A stretch of DNA of 64,000 bases from Bacteroidaceae bacterium (GTDB lineage: Bacteria; Bacteroidota; Bacteroidia; Bacteroidales; Bacteroidaceae): NCBI GenBank assembly GCA_017547385.1, contig JAFYPU010000010.1, forward strand, positions 124,001 through 188,000, in the 5' to 3' direction. The notes under the pieces were generated by a model. The model had not been told where the DNA came from and made no database searches. It worked only from the letters and a program-made list of their open reading frames with translations. This document shows positions 33,545 to 43,270 of the stretch, in pieces (positions within the stretch are counted from its first letter, which is position 1; each line of letters starts with the position of its first letter). The position numbers and the translations under genes are program-made.

Positions 33545-33679
33545 GAGACCGCAAGTTCACAAACAATTTTCTATCCTTGACCTGCGTTTTCAGCCACTGC
33601 CTGCCCCATTCCAAGGTCAGCACATCCGACTTTGCTGTGTTTTTTTGCAAAAAAGGGGATAAGGTATGAGGTTTTTATG

Positions 33680-33687
33680 TATCTTTG
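33680..33687 (+). promoter_or_regulatory. -7 box of the PpiD gene
   Basis: TATCTTTG. A -33 TTTG at the right distance is not seen. Leader of about 42 bases with an A-rich stretch before the ATG at 33736, usual for Bacteroidetes translation starts. Confidence 0.55.
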
Positions 33688-33735
33688 CGCGTTCCTTTCA
33701 CAAAGAATAAACAAAAATATAAACATAAAAGAAAA

Positions 33736-35889
33736 ATGGCAGCATTACAGAAAATCAGAAGCAAAGGAGCCTGGCTGATTCTCGCAATCGGACTTGGCTT
33801 GTTCGCTTTCATCGCCGGAGACTTCTTCCAATCCGTTGAAACCACACGGAACGTAAGCAAGATGCAAGTAGGCGAAGTTTACGGAGAAGACCTCTCCGTG
33901 CAAGAGTATCAAGCACTTGTTGAGCAAACCACCGAATTGTACAAGATGCAATACGGCACCATCAACGACGCTATGCAAGACCAAATCAGAGACGAAGTTT
34001 GGAACCAGTATGTCAGCTACAAGCTGATCGAACACGAAGCCTCCAAGCTCGGCATGATTGTTACGGACCAAGAGATTCAAGATGCCTTGGTAGAAGGTAC
34101 AGCCACCTCTCTGCTTCGTATGGGTCAGCCTTTTGTGGGTCAAAACGGCCGTTTCGATGTCGTAACCTTGCAAAATTTCCTCAAGCAATACAAGGAGTTG
34201 GCTTCACAAACCGCTCAGCTCGATCCGCAAATGGTTGAGTCTTTCCAAATGATGTATCGCATTTGGGAATTCACAGAGAAGGAACTTCGCAAAGAACTCC
34301 TCATGACCAAGTTCAACGTGTTGATGCAGCAAAGCATCATGTCTAACTCCATCGCAGCACGCATGCAGTTTGACGAACGCAACACACGCTACACCGCACA
34401 AGTGGCAGCCATTCCTTTCTCCTCTATCGACGACAAGAAAGTGGAAGTTACGGATGCCGAACTCAAGGCCATGTATGAGAAGAACAAGGAATTGTTCCGC
34501 GTTCCCTTTGAGACTCGCGATCTGAAGTACATCGACGTGCTCGTGAGTGCCAGCAACGCTGACCGTGCAGCCCTCAACCAAGAGATGGCCGACTATGCCA
34601 CACGTCTGCAAAGCGGTGAAAACATCGCAGCCACCGTGGCAGCCAGCAAAACCACCATACCCTATGTTGATGCACCGCTGAGCAAAAACGCCTTTGCCCG
34701 TGACATCCAGTCTCACCTCGACTCTATGGCCGTGGGAAGCGTAAAAGCACCTTTCTACAGTGCCATTGACAACACGATGAACACCATCCGCCTCATCAGC
34801 AAAGCCGAGATGCCCGACTCTGTGCAGTATTGCATGATTGCCGTTCAGGCAGCCACAGCTGAAGAAGTGAAGCAGCGCGCTGACAGCATCGCTACTGCAG
34901 TTGCAGCCAATGACACTGCATTTGCAGCTATTGCCAAGAAGTACCAACAGAATGCCGACAGCATTTGGGTAACTTCTGCACAATACGAAGGAAGTGCCAT
35001 CGACGAAGATGGTGCCAAGTTCATCACAGCTCTCAACACCACTGCTCCGGGTCAAATCACCAAGGTTGAAATGACACAAGGCACTTTGGTGCTGAAAGTC
35101 ATCGCTCGCAAAAAGATGGTAACCAAGTATAACGCAGCCATCATCAAGTGCCCCGTTGACTTCTCCAAAGACACATATCAGAACGCGCTGAACCAATTCA
35201 ACCGCTTCATTTCTGCCAACCGCACCCTCGAAGCCATCGAAAAGAATGCAGGCAAGAGCGGATACGTGCTTCGCGACTTGGAAAACTTCAGTTCGTCAAT
35301 GCACAACGTAGCTAACGTTGGTGCCACCAAGGATGCCATCCGTTGGATTTTCGACGAAGCCGAAGTTGGCGACATCTCCAAGCTCTATGAGTGCGGAACA
35401 GAGAACGACCACCTTCTCCTCATTGCTGTAACCGGCGTTCACGAGCAGGGTTACCGTCCTTGGGATGAAAAGAACACAAAAGAAGTGTTGCGTCTCATGG
35501 TATTGAGCGAAAAGAAGGGCGAAATGTTGCGCAACCAGCTGAAGAACGTGAAGGATATGGCCACAGCCCTGAAGCAACCCTCGGTTGTGAGCGACACACT
35601 CAAGAACGTTACTTTCATGAGCAACGCCTCAGTGTTGAACATCGGTGCTCCCGAACCCGCACTCACAGGTCTCATCTGCAAAACGCCTGCCGGCAAGTTC
35701 TCTACTGTTATCGGCAGCACCGGTGCTTACATGGTGCAAGGTGTTAACGCAGAAAAGCCCACTGAAAAATTTGATGCCAAGATGGAAATGCAAATGGCGG
35801 CTCAGAACAACCTGCGCACCATCCTCGGACAACTCTATCAAGCACTTGTGCTGAAAGCAGACATCGTGGACAACCGCTATAAGTTCTGA
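33736..35889 (+). CDS. Membrane-anchored periplasmic peptidyl-prolyl isomerase/chaperone, PpiD/SurA type
   Basis: 717 aa from the ATG at 33736 (MAALQKIRSKGAWLI). One N-terminal transmembrane helix (about 12-29, LILAIGLGLFAFIAGDFF), a SurA-like chaperone domain (about 35-240), a degenerate parvulin domain about 340-460, and a second chaperone part to the end. PpiD helps newly exported proteins fold at the periplasmic exit of Sec. In Bacteroidales this gene often follows lptC and a CNNM gene; here it stands alone with its own promoter and terminator. Rotamase activity is doubtful because the parvulin core is poorly conserved by eye. Confidence 0.88.
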   Translation: MAALQKIRSKGAWLILAIGLGLFAFIAGDFFQSVETTRNVSKMQVGEVYGEDLSVQEYQALVEQTTELYKMQYGTINDAMQDQIRDEVWNQYVSYKLIEHEASKLGMIVTDQEIQDALVEGTATSLLRMGQPFVGQNGRFDVVTLQNFLKQYKELASQTAQLDPQMVESFQMMYRIWEFTEKELRKELLMTKFNVLMQQSIMSNSIAARMQFDERNTRYTAQVAAIPFSSIDDKKVEVTDAELKAMYEKNKELFRVPFETRDLKYIDVLVSASNADRAALNQEMADYATRLQSGENIAATVAASKTTIPYVDAPLSKNAFARDIQSHLDSMAVGSVKAPFYSAIDNTMNTIRLISKAEMPDSVQYCMIAVQAATAEEVKQRADSIATAVAANDTAFAAIAKKYQQNADSIWVTSAQYEGSAIDEDGAKFITALNTTAPGQITKVEMTQGTLVLKVIARKKMVTKYNAAIIKCPVDFSKDTYQNALNQFNRFISANRTLEAIEKNAGKSGYVLRDLENFSSSMHNVANVGATKDAIRWIFDEAEVGDISKLYECGTENDHLLLIAVTGVHEQGYRPWDEKNTKEVLRLMVLSEKKGEMLRNQLKNVKDMATALKQPSVVSDTLKNVTFMSNASVLNIGAPEPALTGLICKTPAGKFSTVIGSTGAYMVQGVNAEKPTEKFDAKMEMQMAAQNNLRTILGQLYQALVLKADIVDNRYKF

Positions 35890-35920
35890 TAAGAAAGTTT
35901 ATAAGATAGAACAAAAACTG

Positions 35921-35958
35921 AGAAAGCGACTTGCAGAATTGCAGGTCGCTTTCTTTTT
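35921..35958 (+). terminator. Terminator of the PpiD gene
   Basis: Stem AGAAAGCGAC..TGCA / TGCA..GTCGCTTTCT with loop GAAT, then TTTTTAT. Confidence 0.88.
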
Positions 35959-35965
35959 ATACCTA

Positions 35966-36155
35966 CTCGCCTTGCACGCTTTGGCTACGCCCATGTAGGG
36001 CGGCGGCTCGGCACGAAAAACAAAAACCAGGGCTTTTGTTTTGTCCTGCACTCGCCTTGCACGCTTTGGCTACGCCCAAGTTAAGCCGCGGCTCGGCATG
36101 AAAAACAAAAACCAAGGCTTTTGTTTTGTCCTGCACTCGCCTTGCACTAACTTTG
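35966..36155 (+). repeat. Family A locus A4: exact 85-bp tandem units
   Basis: Core CTCGCCTTGCAC starts at 35966, 36051 and 36136, an exact 85-bp period. The first two cores continue GCTTTGGCTACGCCC, then GGCGGCTCGG or CCGCGGCTCGG and an AAAACAAAAACC...GCTTTTGTTTTGT hairpin insert. The third core runs straight into TAACTTTG. The two full units differ at only a few positions, which points to recent duplication. Confidence 0.92.
36125..36155 (+). promoter_or_regulatory. Promoter of mfd
   Basis: TTTG at 36125-36128, 19-base spacer, TAACTTTG at 36148-36155. The start codon at 36163 lies only 7 bases after the -7 box, so the transcript is expected to have almost no leader. Confidence 0.82.
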
Positions 36156-36162
36156 TCCCACT

Positions 36163-39100
36163 ATGATGAAGATTGAGGAACTGATTTCCATTTATGGGGC
36201 GCACTCAGAGGTGATAGCGCTGACACATGCCATAGCAGACGAAAGCATCCGTAGCATTTTTTGTGAGGGACTGCGCGCTTCGTCTGCGCCGCTGTGCTTT
36301 GCGGCAATTATGCAAAAAATGCGAAAGCCGCATCCCTTTCTCATAATACTCAATGACGAGGAGGAAGCAGGCTATTTCTATCATGACATGGTGCAACTGT
36401 GTAGTGAAGAAAACGTGCTGTATTTTCCCTCATCCTATCGGCGTGCCGTGAAATATGCCCAACGCGACTCTGCCAACGAGATTTTGCGCACGGCGGTGCT
36501 CAGCCGTTTTTCAACATGGCAGTCTGAAGGGGATAACCTCCATGAGAAAAATTTATTTGTGGTTACCCATCCTTCTGCCTTGGCCGAACGAGTTGCCTCA
36601 CAGCAGCAGCTCAATCAGCAGATGCTTCGCATTGCCGAAGGCGACACATTCGACCTCACTGAACTCACGCTCCGCTTGCGCGAATTGGGATTTTCTCGTC
36701 GCGACTACGTTTATGAACCGGGAGAATTCGCTGTGCGAGGCAGCATCCTTGACGTTTATTCCTTTTCATCCGAACTACCTTTTCGCATCGACTTTTTCGG
36801 AGACGATGTGGACACGCTGCGCACTTTCGAAGTGGAGACACAACTTTCGCGCGACCGTTTGAAAGAAGTAAGCATTGTGCCGGACGTTGATACCGGCGGT
36901 TCAGGGCTTGTTTCCATCAGTGAGTTTTTGCCGAAAAGCACCATTGTCGTTTCGCGCGACTTTTCCTATGTCTGCGAAGCGGTTGAGAAAATTTTCAAAG
37001 ACGGTTTTGCTCAACAAGCCATTGCCGAACGCGAATCCATGACCGAAATGGAAGCCGCCGAGCACGTGGCCGAACTCTCGCGCGACAATCTGCTGATTTC
37101 AGGAGATTGCTTGCGGAATGCACTGTTACCCTTGCGACGCATCGACATCGGTCCTCACTCTTTCGGAACGCCCGAAGCCATTTTGCACTTTGCTTTCCGC
37201 CCACAGCCGCTCTATCACAAGAATTTCCAGTTGGTATCCCAATCGTTCAACCAACTACGTGCTGACGGCTACCGGCTTTTTGTGTTAGCCGACAGTGCCA
37301 AGCAGAACGAACGTCTGCAGAATATACTTTCCTCCCCCGAAGCCACCGGAATTTCCTCCGTTGAAGCACAAACCGCCCCGGCTTTCACACCCGTACTGAA
37401 GACTTTGCACGAAGGTTTCATCGACGACACGCTGCGCTTGTGTGTATTTACCGACCACCAAGTGTTCGACCGTTTTCACAAATATAGCCTGCGCAGCGAT
37501 CGTGCCCGTGATGGAAAACTCGCCCTCACCCTCCGCGAACTTCAGCAGTTCGAACCGGGCGACTATGTGGTGCACGTCGATCATGGCGTGGGCCGTTTCG
37601 CCGGTTTGGTGCGCGTGGCGGGTGCCGACGGCAGCATGCAGGAAGTGATAAAGCTCACTTTCCAGCGCGACGATGTGGTGTTCGTTTCCATCCATTCGCT
37701 CCACAAAGTCAGCAAATACAAGGGGCGCGATGGAGAAGCCCCTCGCCTGAGCCGCCTCGGCACAGGTGCTTGGGAGAAGTTGAAAGAGCGCACCAAACAA
37801 AAGATTAAGGACATTGCCCGCGACCTTATCCAACTTTACTCTCGCCGCAAAGAAGAACAAGGCTTTGCTTTCAGTGCCGACAGCTTCATGCAACAGGAAT
37901 TGGAAGCCGGTTTTGCATACGAAGACACGCCCGACCAACTGCGCGTTACGCAAGAAGTGAAAGCCGACATGGAGAGCCAACGCCCCATGGATCGCTTGGT
38001 GTGTGGCGATGTGGGCTTCGGAAAAACTGAAATTGCCGTGCGTGCAGCATTGAAAGCCGCTGCCGACAACAAGCAAGTGGCTGTGCTCGTTCCCACCACT
38101 GTTCTGGCATTGCAGCACTACAAGACTTTTGCTTCGCGCTTGCACGATTTCCCCGTAAAAGTGGACTACCTGAGTCGCGCTCGCACTTCGGCACAAACCA
38201 AAGCCGTGCTGGCCGGTTTGGAAGATGGCAGCATCAACATCATCGTGGGCACTCACAAACTGATCAGCAAGAGTGTGAAATTCCGCGACCTGGGCTTGCT
38301 CATCATCGATGAAGAGCAAAAATTCGGTGTCGCCGTGAAAGAACGTCTGCGCCAACTCAAGGTGAATGTCGACACACTCACCATGTCGGCCACTCCCATT
38401 CCGCGCACCCTGCAATTCTCGCTGATGGGAGCTCGCGACTTTTCCGTCATTCAGACACCGCCTCCCAACCGTCGGCCCATACAGACAGAAGTGCACACTT
38501 TCGGACACGAAGTCATTGCCGACGCCATCAACTTCGAGATGTCGCGCAACGGACAAACTTTCATTGTTACCAACCGCGTGTCCGCCCTACCCCATCTGGC
38601 CGAACTCGTGAGAAAATATGTGCCCGATGCACGTGTGGTTACCGGCCACGGACAGATGCCACCGGCCGAATTGGAGAAAACCATTGTGGACTTCATCAAC
38701 CACGATTATGACGTGCTTGTCAGCACCACCATCGTGGAGAACGGCATCGACATCCCCAATGCCAACACCATCATCATCGATGCGGCTCACCACTTCGGCT
38801 TGTCAGATTTGCACCAAATGCGTGGCCGAGTGGGACGTAGCAACCGCAAGGCTTTCTGCTATCTGCTGGCACCTCCCCTCTCCTTGCTCAAAGACGATGC
38901 TCGCCGACGTTTGCAAGCCATCGAGAGCTATAGCGACTTGGGCAGCGGCATTCACATTGCCATGCAGGACCTTGACATCCGTGGTGCCGGCAATCTGCTC
39001 GGCGCAGAACAGAGCGGTTTCATTGCCGACCTGGGATATGAAACCTACCAAAAGATTTTGGCCGAAGCCGTAACGGAGTTGAAAAACGACGAGTTCGCTC

Positions 39101-39612
39101 AACTCTATTCGGAGGAGCAACAGCAGGAAGCCATCGGGCTGACCGGCGATTTGTTTGTTGACGACTGCAGCGTGGAATGCGACCTGCACGCCTATTTCCC
39201 CGAAGACTATGTGCCGGGAAGTGCCGAACGCATGCTGCTATACCGCGAACTCGATTCGCTCACCACTGAAGAGCAATTGGAAGGCTTCCGCCATCGCATG
39301 ACCGACCGTTTTGGTCCTTTGCCGCCCGAGGGCGAGGAATTGTTGCGCATTGTGCCGCTCCGCCGAATGGGTCGCCAATTGGGATGCGAGCGACTCACGC
39401 TGAAAGGCGGCCGACTCACGCTCCACTTCGTGCGAAACACCGCCAGCCCCTTCTATCGCAGCCAAACCTTCGATGCTGTTATCCGTTATGCCACCGGCCA
39501 CTATCGCACTTGCCGTCTGGACGAGCAAAAAGGACAACGCCGCATGATCATCACTGGCATCACCTCCGTGCAAGCGGCATGCAGCACCCTGAACGAAGTG
39601 CTTGGCTTGTAA
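36163..39612 (+). CDS. mfd: Transcription-repair coupling factor
   Basis: 1149 aa (ATG at 36163 or 36166), standard length. UvrB-homology domains 1 and 2 (about 1-400), RNA-polymerase-interaction domain (about 440-520; GDYVVHVDHGVGRFAG), and a RecG-like translocase with Walker A GDVGFGKTE (615-623), DEEQ box (716-719), SATPIPRTL and GRVGRSNRKAFCYLL. The C-terminal TRCF domain (about 990-1149) includes DRFGPLPPE. Removes RNA polymerase stalled at lesions and recruits UvrA. Its promoter is a family A repeat, as is that of recA, which converges on it downstream. Confidence 0.97.
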   Translation: MMKIEELISIYGAHSEVIALTHAIADESIRSIFCEGLRASSAPLCFAAIMQKMRKPHPFLIILNDEEEAGYFYHDMVQLCSEENVLYFPSSYRRAVKYAQRDSANEILRTAVLSRFSTWQSEGDNLHEKNLFVVTHPSALAERVASQQQLNQQMLRIAEGDTFDLTELTLRLRELGFSRRDYVYEPGEFAVRGSILDVYSFSSELPFRIDFFGDDVDTLRTFEVETQLSRDRLKEVSIVPDVDTGGSGLVSISEFLPKSTIVVSRDFSYVCEAVEKIFKDGFAQQAIAERESMTEMEAAEHVAELSRDNLLISGDCLRNALLPLRRIDIGPHSFGTPEAILHFAFRPQPLYHKNFQLVSQSFNQLRADGYRLFVLADSAKQNERLQNILSSPEATGISSVEAQTAPAFTPVLKTLHEGFIDDTLRLCVFTDHQVFDRFHKYSLRSDRARDGKLALTLRELQQFEPGDYVVHVDHGVGRFAGLVRVAGADGSMQEVIKLTFQRDDVVFVSIHSLHKVSKYKGRDGEAPRLSRLGTGAWEKLKERTKQKIKDIARDLIQLYSRRKEEQGFAFSADSFMQQELEAGFAYEDTPDQLRVTQEVKADMESQRPMDRLVCGDVGFGKTEIAVRAALKAAADNKQVAVLVPTTVLALQHYKTFASRLHDFPVKVDYLSRARTSAQTKAVLAGLEDGSINIIVGTHKLISKSVKFRDLGLLIIDEEQKFGVAVKERLRQLKVNVDTLTMSATPIPRTLQFSLMGARDFSVIQTPPPNRRPIQTEVHTFGHEVIADAINFEMSRNGQTFIVTNRVSALPHLAELVRKYVPDARVVTGHGQMPPAELEKTIVDFINHDYDVLVSTTIVENGIDIPNANTIIIDAAHHFGLSDLHQMRGRVGRSNRKAFCYLLAPPLSLLKDDARRRLQAIESYSDLGSGIHIAMQDLDIRGAGNLLGAEQSGFIADLGYETYQKILAEAVTELKNDEFAQLYSEEQQQEAIGLTGDLFVDDCSVECDLHAYFPEDYVPGSAERMLLYRELDSLTTEEQLEGFRHRMTDRFGPLPPEGEELLRIVPLRRMGRQLGCERLTLKGGRLTLHFVRNTASPFYRSQTFDAVIRYATGHYRTCRLDEQKGQRRMIITGITSVQAACSTLNEVLGL

Positions 39613-39687
39613 AAATCGCACACGCCCATATCCACAGACAACCGGGAGAGCGAATAACCGCCCTCCGACATTGATTCATGAGACGCA

Positions 39688-39723
39688 CAAGGCCCGACCA
39701 CCGATGATGGTAGTCGGGCCTTG
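39688..39723. terminator. Bidirectional terminator, mfd / recA
   Basis: CAAGGCCCGAC-c-ACC / GGT-a-GTCGGGCCTTG with a 6-base loop, in the short gap between convergent mfd and recA. Confidence 0.85.
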
Positions 39724-39751
39724 CTGTTGCAACTTGCATTTATGAGCAAGC

Positions 39752-40777
39752 CTATTCCTGCTTTGCTTTGAGTGCTTCGCGAATTTGAGCTTCGATTTCC
39801 TCACACAGTTCGGGATTGTCGGCCAACACCTTCTTGACGGCATCGCGTCCCTGCCCGATTTTGCTTTCGCCGTAGCTGAACCACGAACCGCTCTTCTTGA
39901 TGATGCCACATTCCACACCGAGGTCCACCATTTCGCCAATGCGTGAGATACCTTCGCCAAAAGTGATTTCGAATTCGGCCTTGCGGAACGGAGGAGCCAC
40001 CTTGTTCTTCACCACTTTCACACGCACTTGGTTGCCAATCGGGGTGTCGCCATCCTTCAACGTCGTAACCTTGCGAATGTCAAGGCGCACGCTGGCATAG
40101 AACTTCAGCGCATTACCGCCGGTGGTGGTTTCGGGGTTGCCAAACATCACACCAATCTTCTCGCGCAACTGATTGATGAAGATGCACGTGGTGTTGGTTT
40201 TGTTGATGGTGGAAGTGAGTTTGCGCAAAGCCTGACTCATGAGGCGAGCCTGCAATCCCACTTTGTTTTCGCCCATATCGCCTTCGAGTTCGGCTTTCGG
40301 CGTGAGAGCCGCCACCGAGTCGACAACGATAACATCAATGGCCGAAGAGCGGATGAGCTGATCGGCAATTTCGAGAGCCTGCTCGCCGTTGTCGGGTTGC
40401 GAAATGAGGAGTTCGTCCACGTTCACCCCGAGTTTGGCTGCATAGAAGCGGTCGAAAGCATGCTCGGCATCGATAAAGGCTGCAATGCCTCCGGCACGCT
40501 GCGCTTCTGCAATGGCGTGAATGGCCAGGGTGGTCTTACCCGAACTTTCGGGACCATATATTTCGATGATGCGTCCCTTGGGATAACCTCCCACGCCCAA
40601 TGCAGCATCGAGCGCAAGGCTACCCGTGGGAATTACGTCCACTGCTTCGATTTTCTCATCCCCAAGTTTCATGATGGAACCCTTACCAAAATCTTTTTCA
40701 ATCTTGGCCATGGCCGCTTGCAACGCTTTGAGTTTTTCGTTGGCTGCCATTTCTACGATTTCTTCTTTTTTTGCCAT
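39752..40777 (-). CDS. recA: Recombinase RecA
   Basis: 341 aa. Walker [10 protein letters not shown] (75-83), Walker [11 protein letters not shown], loop L1 region [22 protein letters not shown], loop L2 [20 protein letters not shown], and the C-terminal domain ending [15 protein letters not shown]. Strand exchange and SOS coprotease. The start at 40777 follows an A-rich leader of about 45 bases. I see no LexA-type box between promoter and start; the promoter is a family A repeat. Confidence 0.98.
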   Translation of the reverse strand: MAKKEEIVEMAANEKLKALQAAMAKIEKDFGKGSIMKLGDEKIEAVDVIPTGSLALDAALGVGGYPKGRIIEIYGPESSGKTTLAIHAIAEAQRAGGIAAFIDAEHAFDRFYAAKLGVNVDELLISQPDNGEQALEIADQLIRSSAIDVIVVDSVAALTPKAELEGDMGENKVGLQARLMSQALRKLTSTINKTNTTCIFINQLREKIGVMFGNPETTTGGNALKFYASVRLDIRKVTTLKDGDTPIGNQVRVKVVKNKVAPPFRKAEFEITFGEGISRIGEMVDLGVECGIIKKSGSWFSYGESKIGQGRDAVKKVLADNPELCEEIEAQIREALKAKQE

Positions 40778-40829
40778 TTTATGATAGTGCTTTTAATTGT
40801 TTCTGAAATGCTGTTTATTTATCCTCCGA

Positions 40830-40860
40830 CAAAGATAGTGAAAGGCGAGCGGAATACAAA
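40830..40860 (-). promoter_or_regulatory. Promoter of recA
   Basis: Minus strand: TTTG at 40860-40857, 19-base spacer containing CTCGCCTTTCAC, TATCTTTG at 40837-40830. Confidence 0.82.
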
Positions 40861-40996
40861 GAAAGGCCGCAGGCTTTTATTTTATTCCCGAGCCGCAGCC
40901 TGTCTTGGGCGACAGCCAAAGCGTGAAAGGCGAGCGGAAAGTTTGAAATTGAGCCTGTGAAATTTCAAAAAACTTTCCCAGTTCGCAGTCTATCCC
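40830..40996 (-). repeat. Family A locus A5 (recA side)
   Basis: Cores GTGAAAGGCGAG (reverse complement of the A core, one base changed) at 40838 and 40923, 85 bp apart. CCGAGCCGCAGCCTGTC and GGGCGACAGCCAAAGC lie between them. Beyond the second core is another self-complementary insert, GGAAAGTTTGAAATT (40936-40950) with its complement at 40961-40978. Both cores carry the same G-to-A change, so the units were probably copied within the locus. The 486-base gap 40778-41263 also holds B4; no coding sequence is seen. Confidence 0.87.
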
Positions 40997-41056
40997 ACCC
41001 CAAGGGCATAACGCTGACACTTTGCACGAAAAGACGCTGTTGGGTGAACAAAAATT

Positions 41057-41111
41057 TACACGGCGTTTAGAAAATTCTGCAGTGCTTGTAGAAAATTCTA
41101 AACGCCGTGTA
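41057..41111. repeat. Family B hairpin, copy B4
   Basis: Arms 41057-41081 and 41087-41111 around loop GTGCT. Outer arm TACACGGCG pairs with CGCCGTGTA, where B1 has GCAAGGCG with CGCCTTGC: both sides changed together, so pairing is preserved. Three internal mismatches. Located between divergent recA and the response-regulator gene. Confidence 0.9.
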
Positions 41112-41263
41112 GATTTCACCAGATGCCTACCCGTTTTTGGGGCCACCATGCTGAAAGCACATGGCAGCACTTCAATGGTTTCTGCAATTAGGCACGGAAG
41201 TTTCAAAGCGATTTCAGAATTTATTCCTTACTTTGCAAAATACCCCATTAGCACCCTCGGATT

Positions 41264-41941
41264 ATGAAAATACTGATTATTGAAGACGAAGCCGAATTGC
41301 GCGAAGTGCTAACTCGCTCGCTCACCGCCGAACGTTACGTTGTGGAAACGGCGGCCACCTATCGCGAAGCACGCAGCAAGGCCATGATTTATCATTACGA
41401 CTGTTTGCTGCTTGACATCATGCTGCCCGACGGCAACGGGCTCGACCTGCTGCGTGCCCTCACCGAAGCCGGACGACGCACCAATGTGATTATCCTTTCG
41501 GCCAAGGACTCTATTGATGACAAGGTGGCAGGATTGGACCTCGGAGCCGACGACTATCTGCCCAAGCCTTTCCATCTGGCAGAGCTGCATGCCCGCCTGA
41601 AAAGTGTGCTGCGCCGCCGCACACGCAACGGAGAACGCCTGCTGCAATGCGGCAACGTGTCTCTCAACCCCGAAACCTTTCAAGCAGAGGTCGAAGGCCG
41701 AAACCTGGAACTCGGACGCAAGGAGTTCGACATCCTGGTCTACTTCATGAACCGCCTCAACCAATTGGTGGAAAAACAAACACTGGCCGAAGCCGTGTGG
41801 GGCGACCACACGGATCAGGCCGACAACTTCGACTTTATCTATGCCCAAATCAAAAATTTGCGCAAACGCCTGAAAGAAGCCGGCGCCGGTATCGAGATTA
41901 AAACAGCCTATGGATTCGGATATAAACTGACGCTGGTATGA
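41264..41941 (+). CDS. OmpR-family response regulator
   Basis: 225 aa. Receiver domain with acidic Glu7-Asp8, phospho-acceptor Asp51 (LLLDIMLPDG), Ser79 and Lys101 (DYLPKPF). C-terminal winged helix with the ELGRKEFDILVYFMNR recognition region and YGFGYKL end. Overlaps the histidine-kinase gene by four bases (ATGA). The two downstream PepSY-like genes are likely targets or parts of the same response, a common arrangement in Bacteroidales. Confidence 0.94.
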   Translation: MKILIIEDEAELREVLTRSLTAERYVVETAATYREARSKAMIYHYDCLLLDIMLPDGNGLDLLRALTEAGRRTNVIILSAKDSIDDKVAGLDLGADDYLPKPFHLAELHARLKSVLRRRTRNGERLLQCGNVSLNPETFQAEVEGRNLELGRKEFDILVYFMNRLNQLVEKQTLAEAVWGDHTDQADNFDFIYAQIKNLRKRLKEAGAGIEIKTAYGFGYKLTLV

Positions 41942-43212
41942 AACTTTCGCAAACCGTGGCGCTGCGCCTATCGTTGGTGGCCGCCCTTGTGCTGGCCTTG
42001 TGGTCGGTGTTTTTCCACATTGCTGTGCTTGATGAAGTGCGCGACGAAACCGACGATTCGTTGGAGGACTATAGCGAATTGCTAATCATTCGTTATCTCT
42101 CCGGCCAGCCCATGCCCACAAAGAGCAGTGGCAGCAACAACCAATACTTCCTGCGAGAAGTAACCGCCGACTTTGCTGCACGCCAGGCTGTGCTCACTTA
42201 TGAAGACCGCAACGTTTTTATTGCCGAAAAAGGCGAAAACGAACCGGCTCGCGTGCTCACCACCCTGTTTCGCACCACAGACGGACGCCACATGCAGCTC
42301 GAAGTTTCCACCCCAAGCATTGACAAAGGCGACCTGCGATGGGCCATTTTCAGATGGCTGCTCTTTCTATATCTGACCCTCATGACCACAGTGGTGCTTT
42401 GCAACTATTGGGTCATCCGTCGCGGACTGAAACCGCTCTACAAGCTCTTGGAATGGCTCAAGAGCTATCGGCTGGGCAAGGAAAACAAACCATTGGAAAA
42501 CGCCACCGACGTTTCGGAATTCCAACTGCTGAACAACGTGATGAGCGATGCCATCGAACGAAGCGAAATGCTGTTCCGACAACAAAAAGAATTTGTCGGC
42601 AACGCTTCACATGAGATGCAAACGCCACTGGCCGTGGCTTGCGGACGACTGGAAATGCTGCTGAACGATGACACACTGCAGGAAGAACAGGCACACGAGG
42701 TGTTCAAAACGCTGAAAACCCTGCAACGACTTTCGCAGATGAACCGCGCCCTATTGCTGCTCAGCAAAATCGATGGCGGACAATTCGTTGAAACTGCCGA
42801 TGTAAACCTGCAGGAAACCATCGAACACACCCTGCCCGACTTCCGAACTGCCTACGCACACATGCACATACAAGTGAACACACTCTATCTTGGCTGCACC
42901 ATTTGGTCCATGCACCCCGCCTTGGCCGACACACTGCTGCAAAATCTCATCAAGAACGCTTACGTTCACAACCATGCGGATGGCGAAATCGACATCGTGC
43001 TGCAAGAAAACAGCCTGTGCATCTCAAATACCGGCAGCCCGGAGGCACTCGACAGCGAAAGCATCTTCACACGCTTCCACCATGCCCCCGACAAGGCTGA
43101 ATCCACCGGACTGGGATTATCCATCGCACAAGCCATTTGCCGCAACCAAGGCTTACGTCTGCGCTACGAGTTCAAAAACGGCAAACATGCCTTCATCGTC
43201 AGCAAAACTTAA
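41938..43212 (+). CDS. Sensor histidine kinase
   Basis: 424 aa. Transmembrane helices at about 7-28 and 137-160 enclose a periplasmic sensor of about 105 residues with no recognised fold. HisKA domain with His225 in FVGNASHEMQTPLA. ATPase domain with N box LLQNLIKNAYVHN, G1 box reduced to CISNTGSP (Asn in place of the usual Asp of DxGxG), F-like IFTRFHHAPD and G2 box STGLGLSIAQAI. The G1 change is seen in other Bacteroidetes kinases of this type and need not mean inactivity. Cognate regulator lies immediately upstream. Confidence 0.93.
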   Translation: MKLSQTVALRLSLVAALVLALWSVFFHIAVLDEVRDETDDSLEDYSELLIIRYLSGQPMPTKSSGSNNQYFLREVTADFAARQAVLTYEDRNVFIAEKGENEPARVLTTLFRTTDGRHMQLEVSTPSIDKGDLRWAIFRWLLFLYLTLMTTVVLCNYWVIRRGLKPLYKLLEWLKSYRLGKENKPLENATDVSEFQLLNNVMSDAIERSEMLFRQQKEFVGNASHEMQTPLAVACGRLEMLLNDDTLQEEQAHEVFKTLKTLQRLSQMNRALLLLSKIDGGQFVETADVNLQETIEHTLPDFRTAYAHMHIQVNTLYLGCTIWSMHPALADTLLQNLIKNAYVHNHADGEIDIVLQENSLCISNTGSPEALDSESIFTRFHHAPDKAESTGLGLSIAQAICRNQGLRLRYEFKNGKHAFIVSKT

Positions 43213-43270
43213 TTTGTGTTAATCATACGGTGAGGAGGTGTTTTTTCAAAATCATTTCAGATTTGCCCTC

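Noticed and set aside
35966..36155. 85-bp units considered as a CRISPR or as remnants of an insertion sequence
   Set aside because: No repeat-spacer alternation, no transposase frame and no target-site duplication; they end in a functional-looking promoter.
37285..38556. 423-codon minus-strand frame inside mfd
   Set aside because: Opposite the most conserved part of Mfd (RNA-polymerase-interaction and translocase domains); no independent support.
40778..40860. LexA/SOS box for recA
   Set aside because: I looked for a palindromic operator near the recA promoter and saw only the family A repeat and the leader; no known SOS consensus is recognisable.
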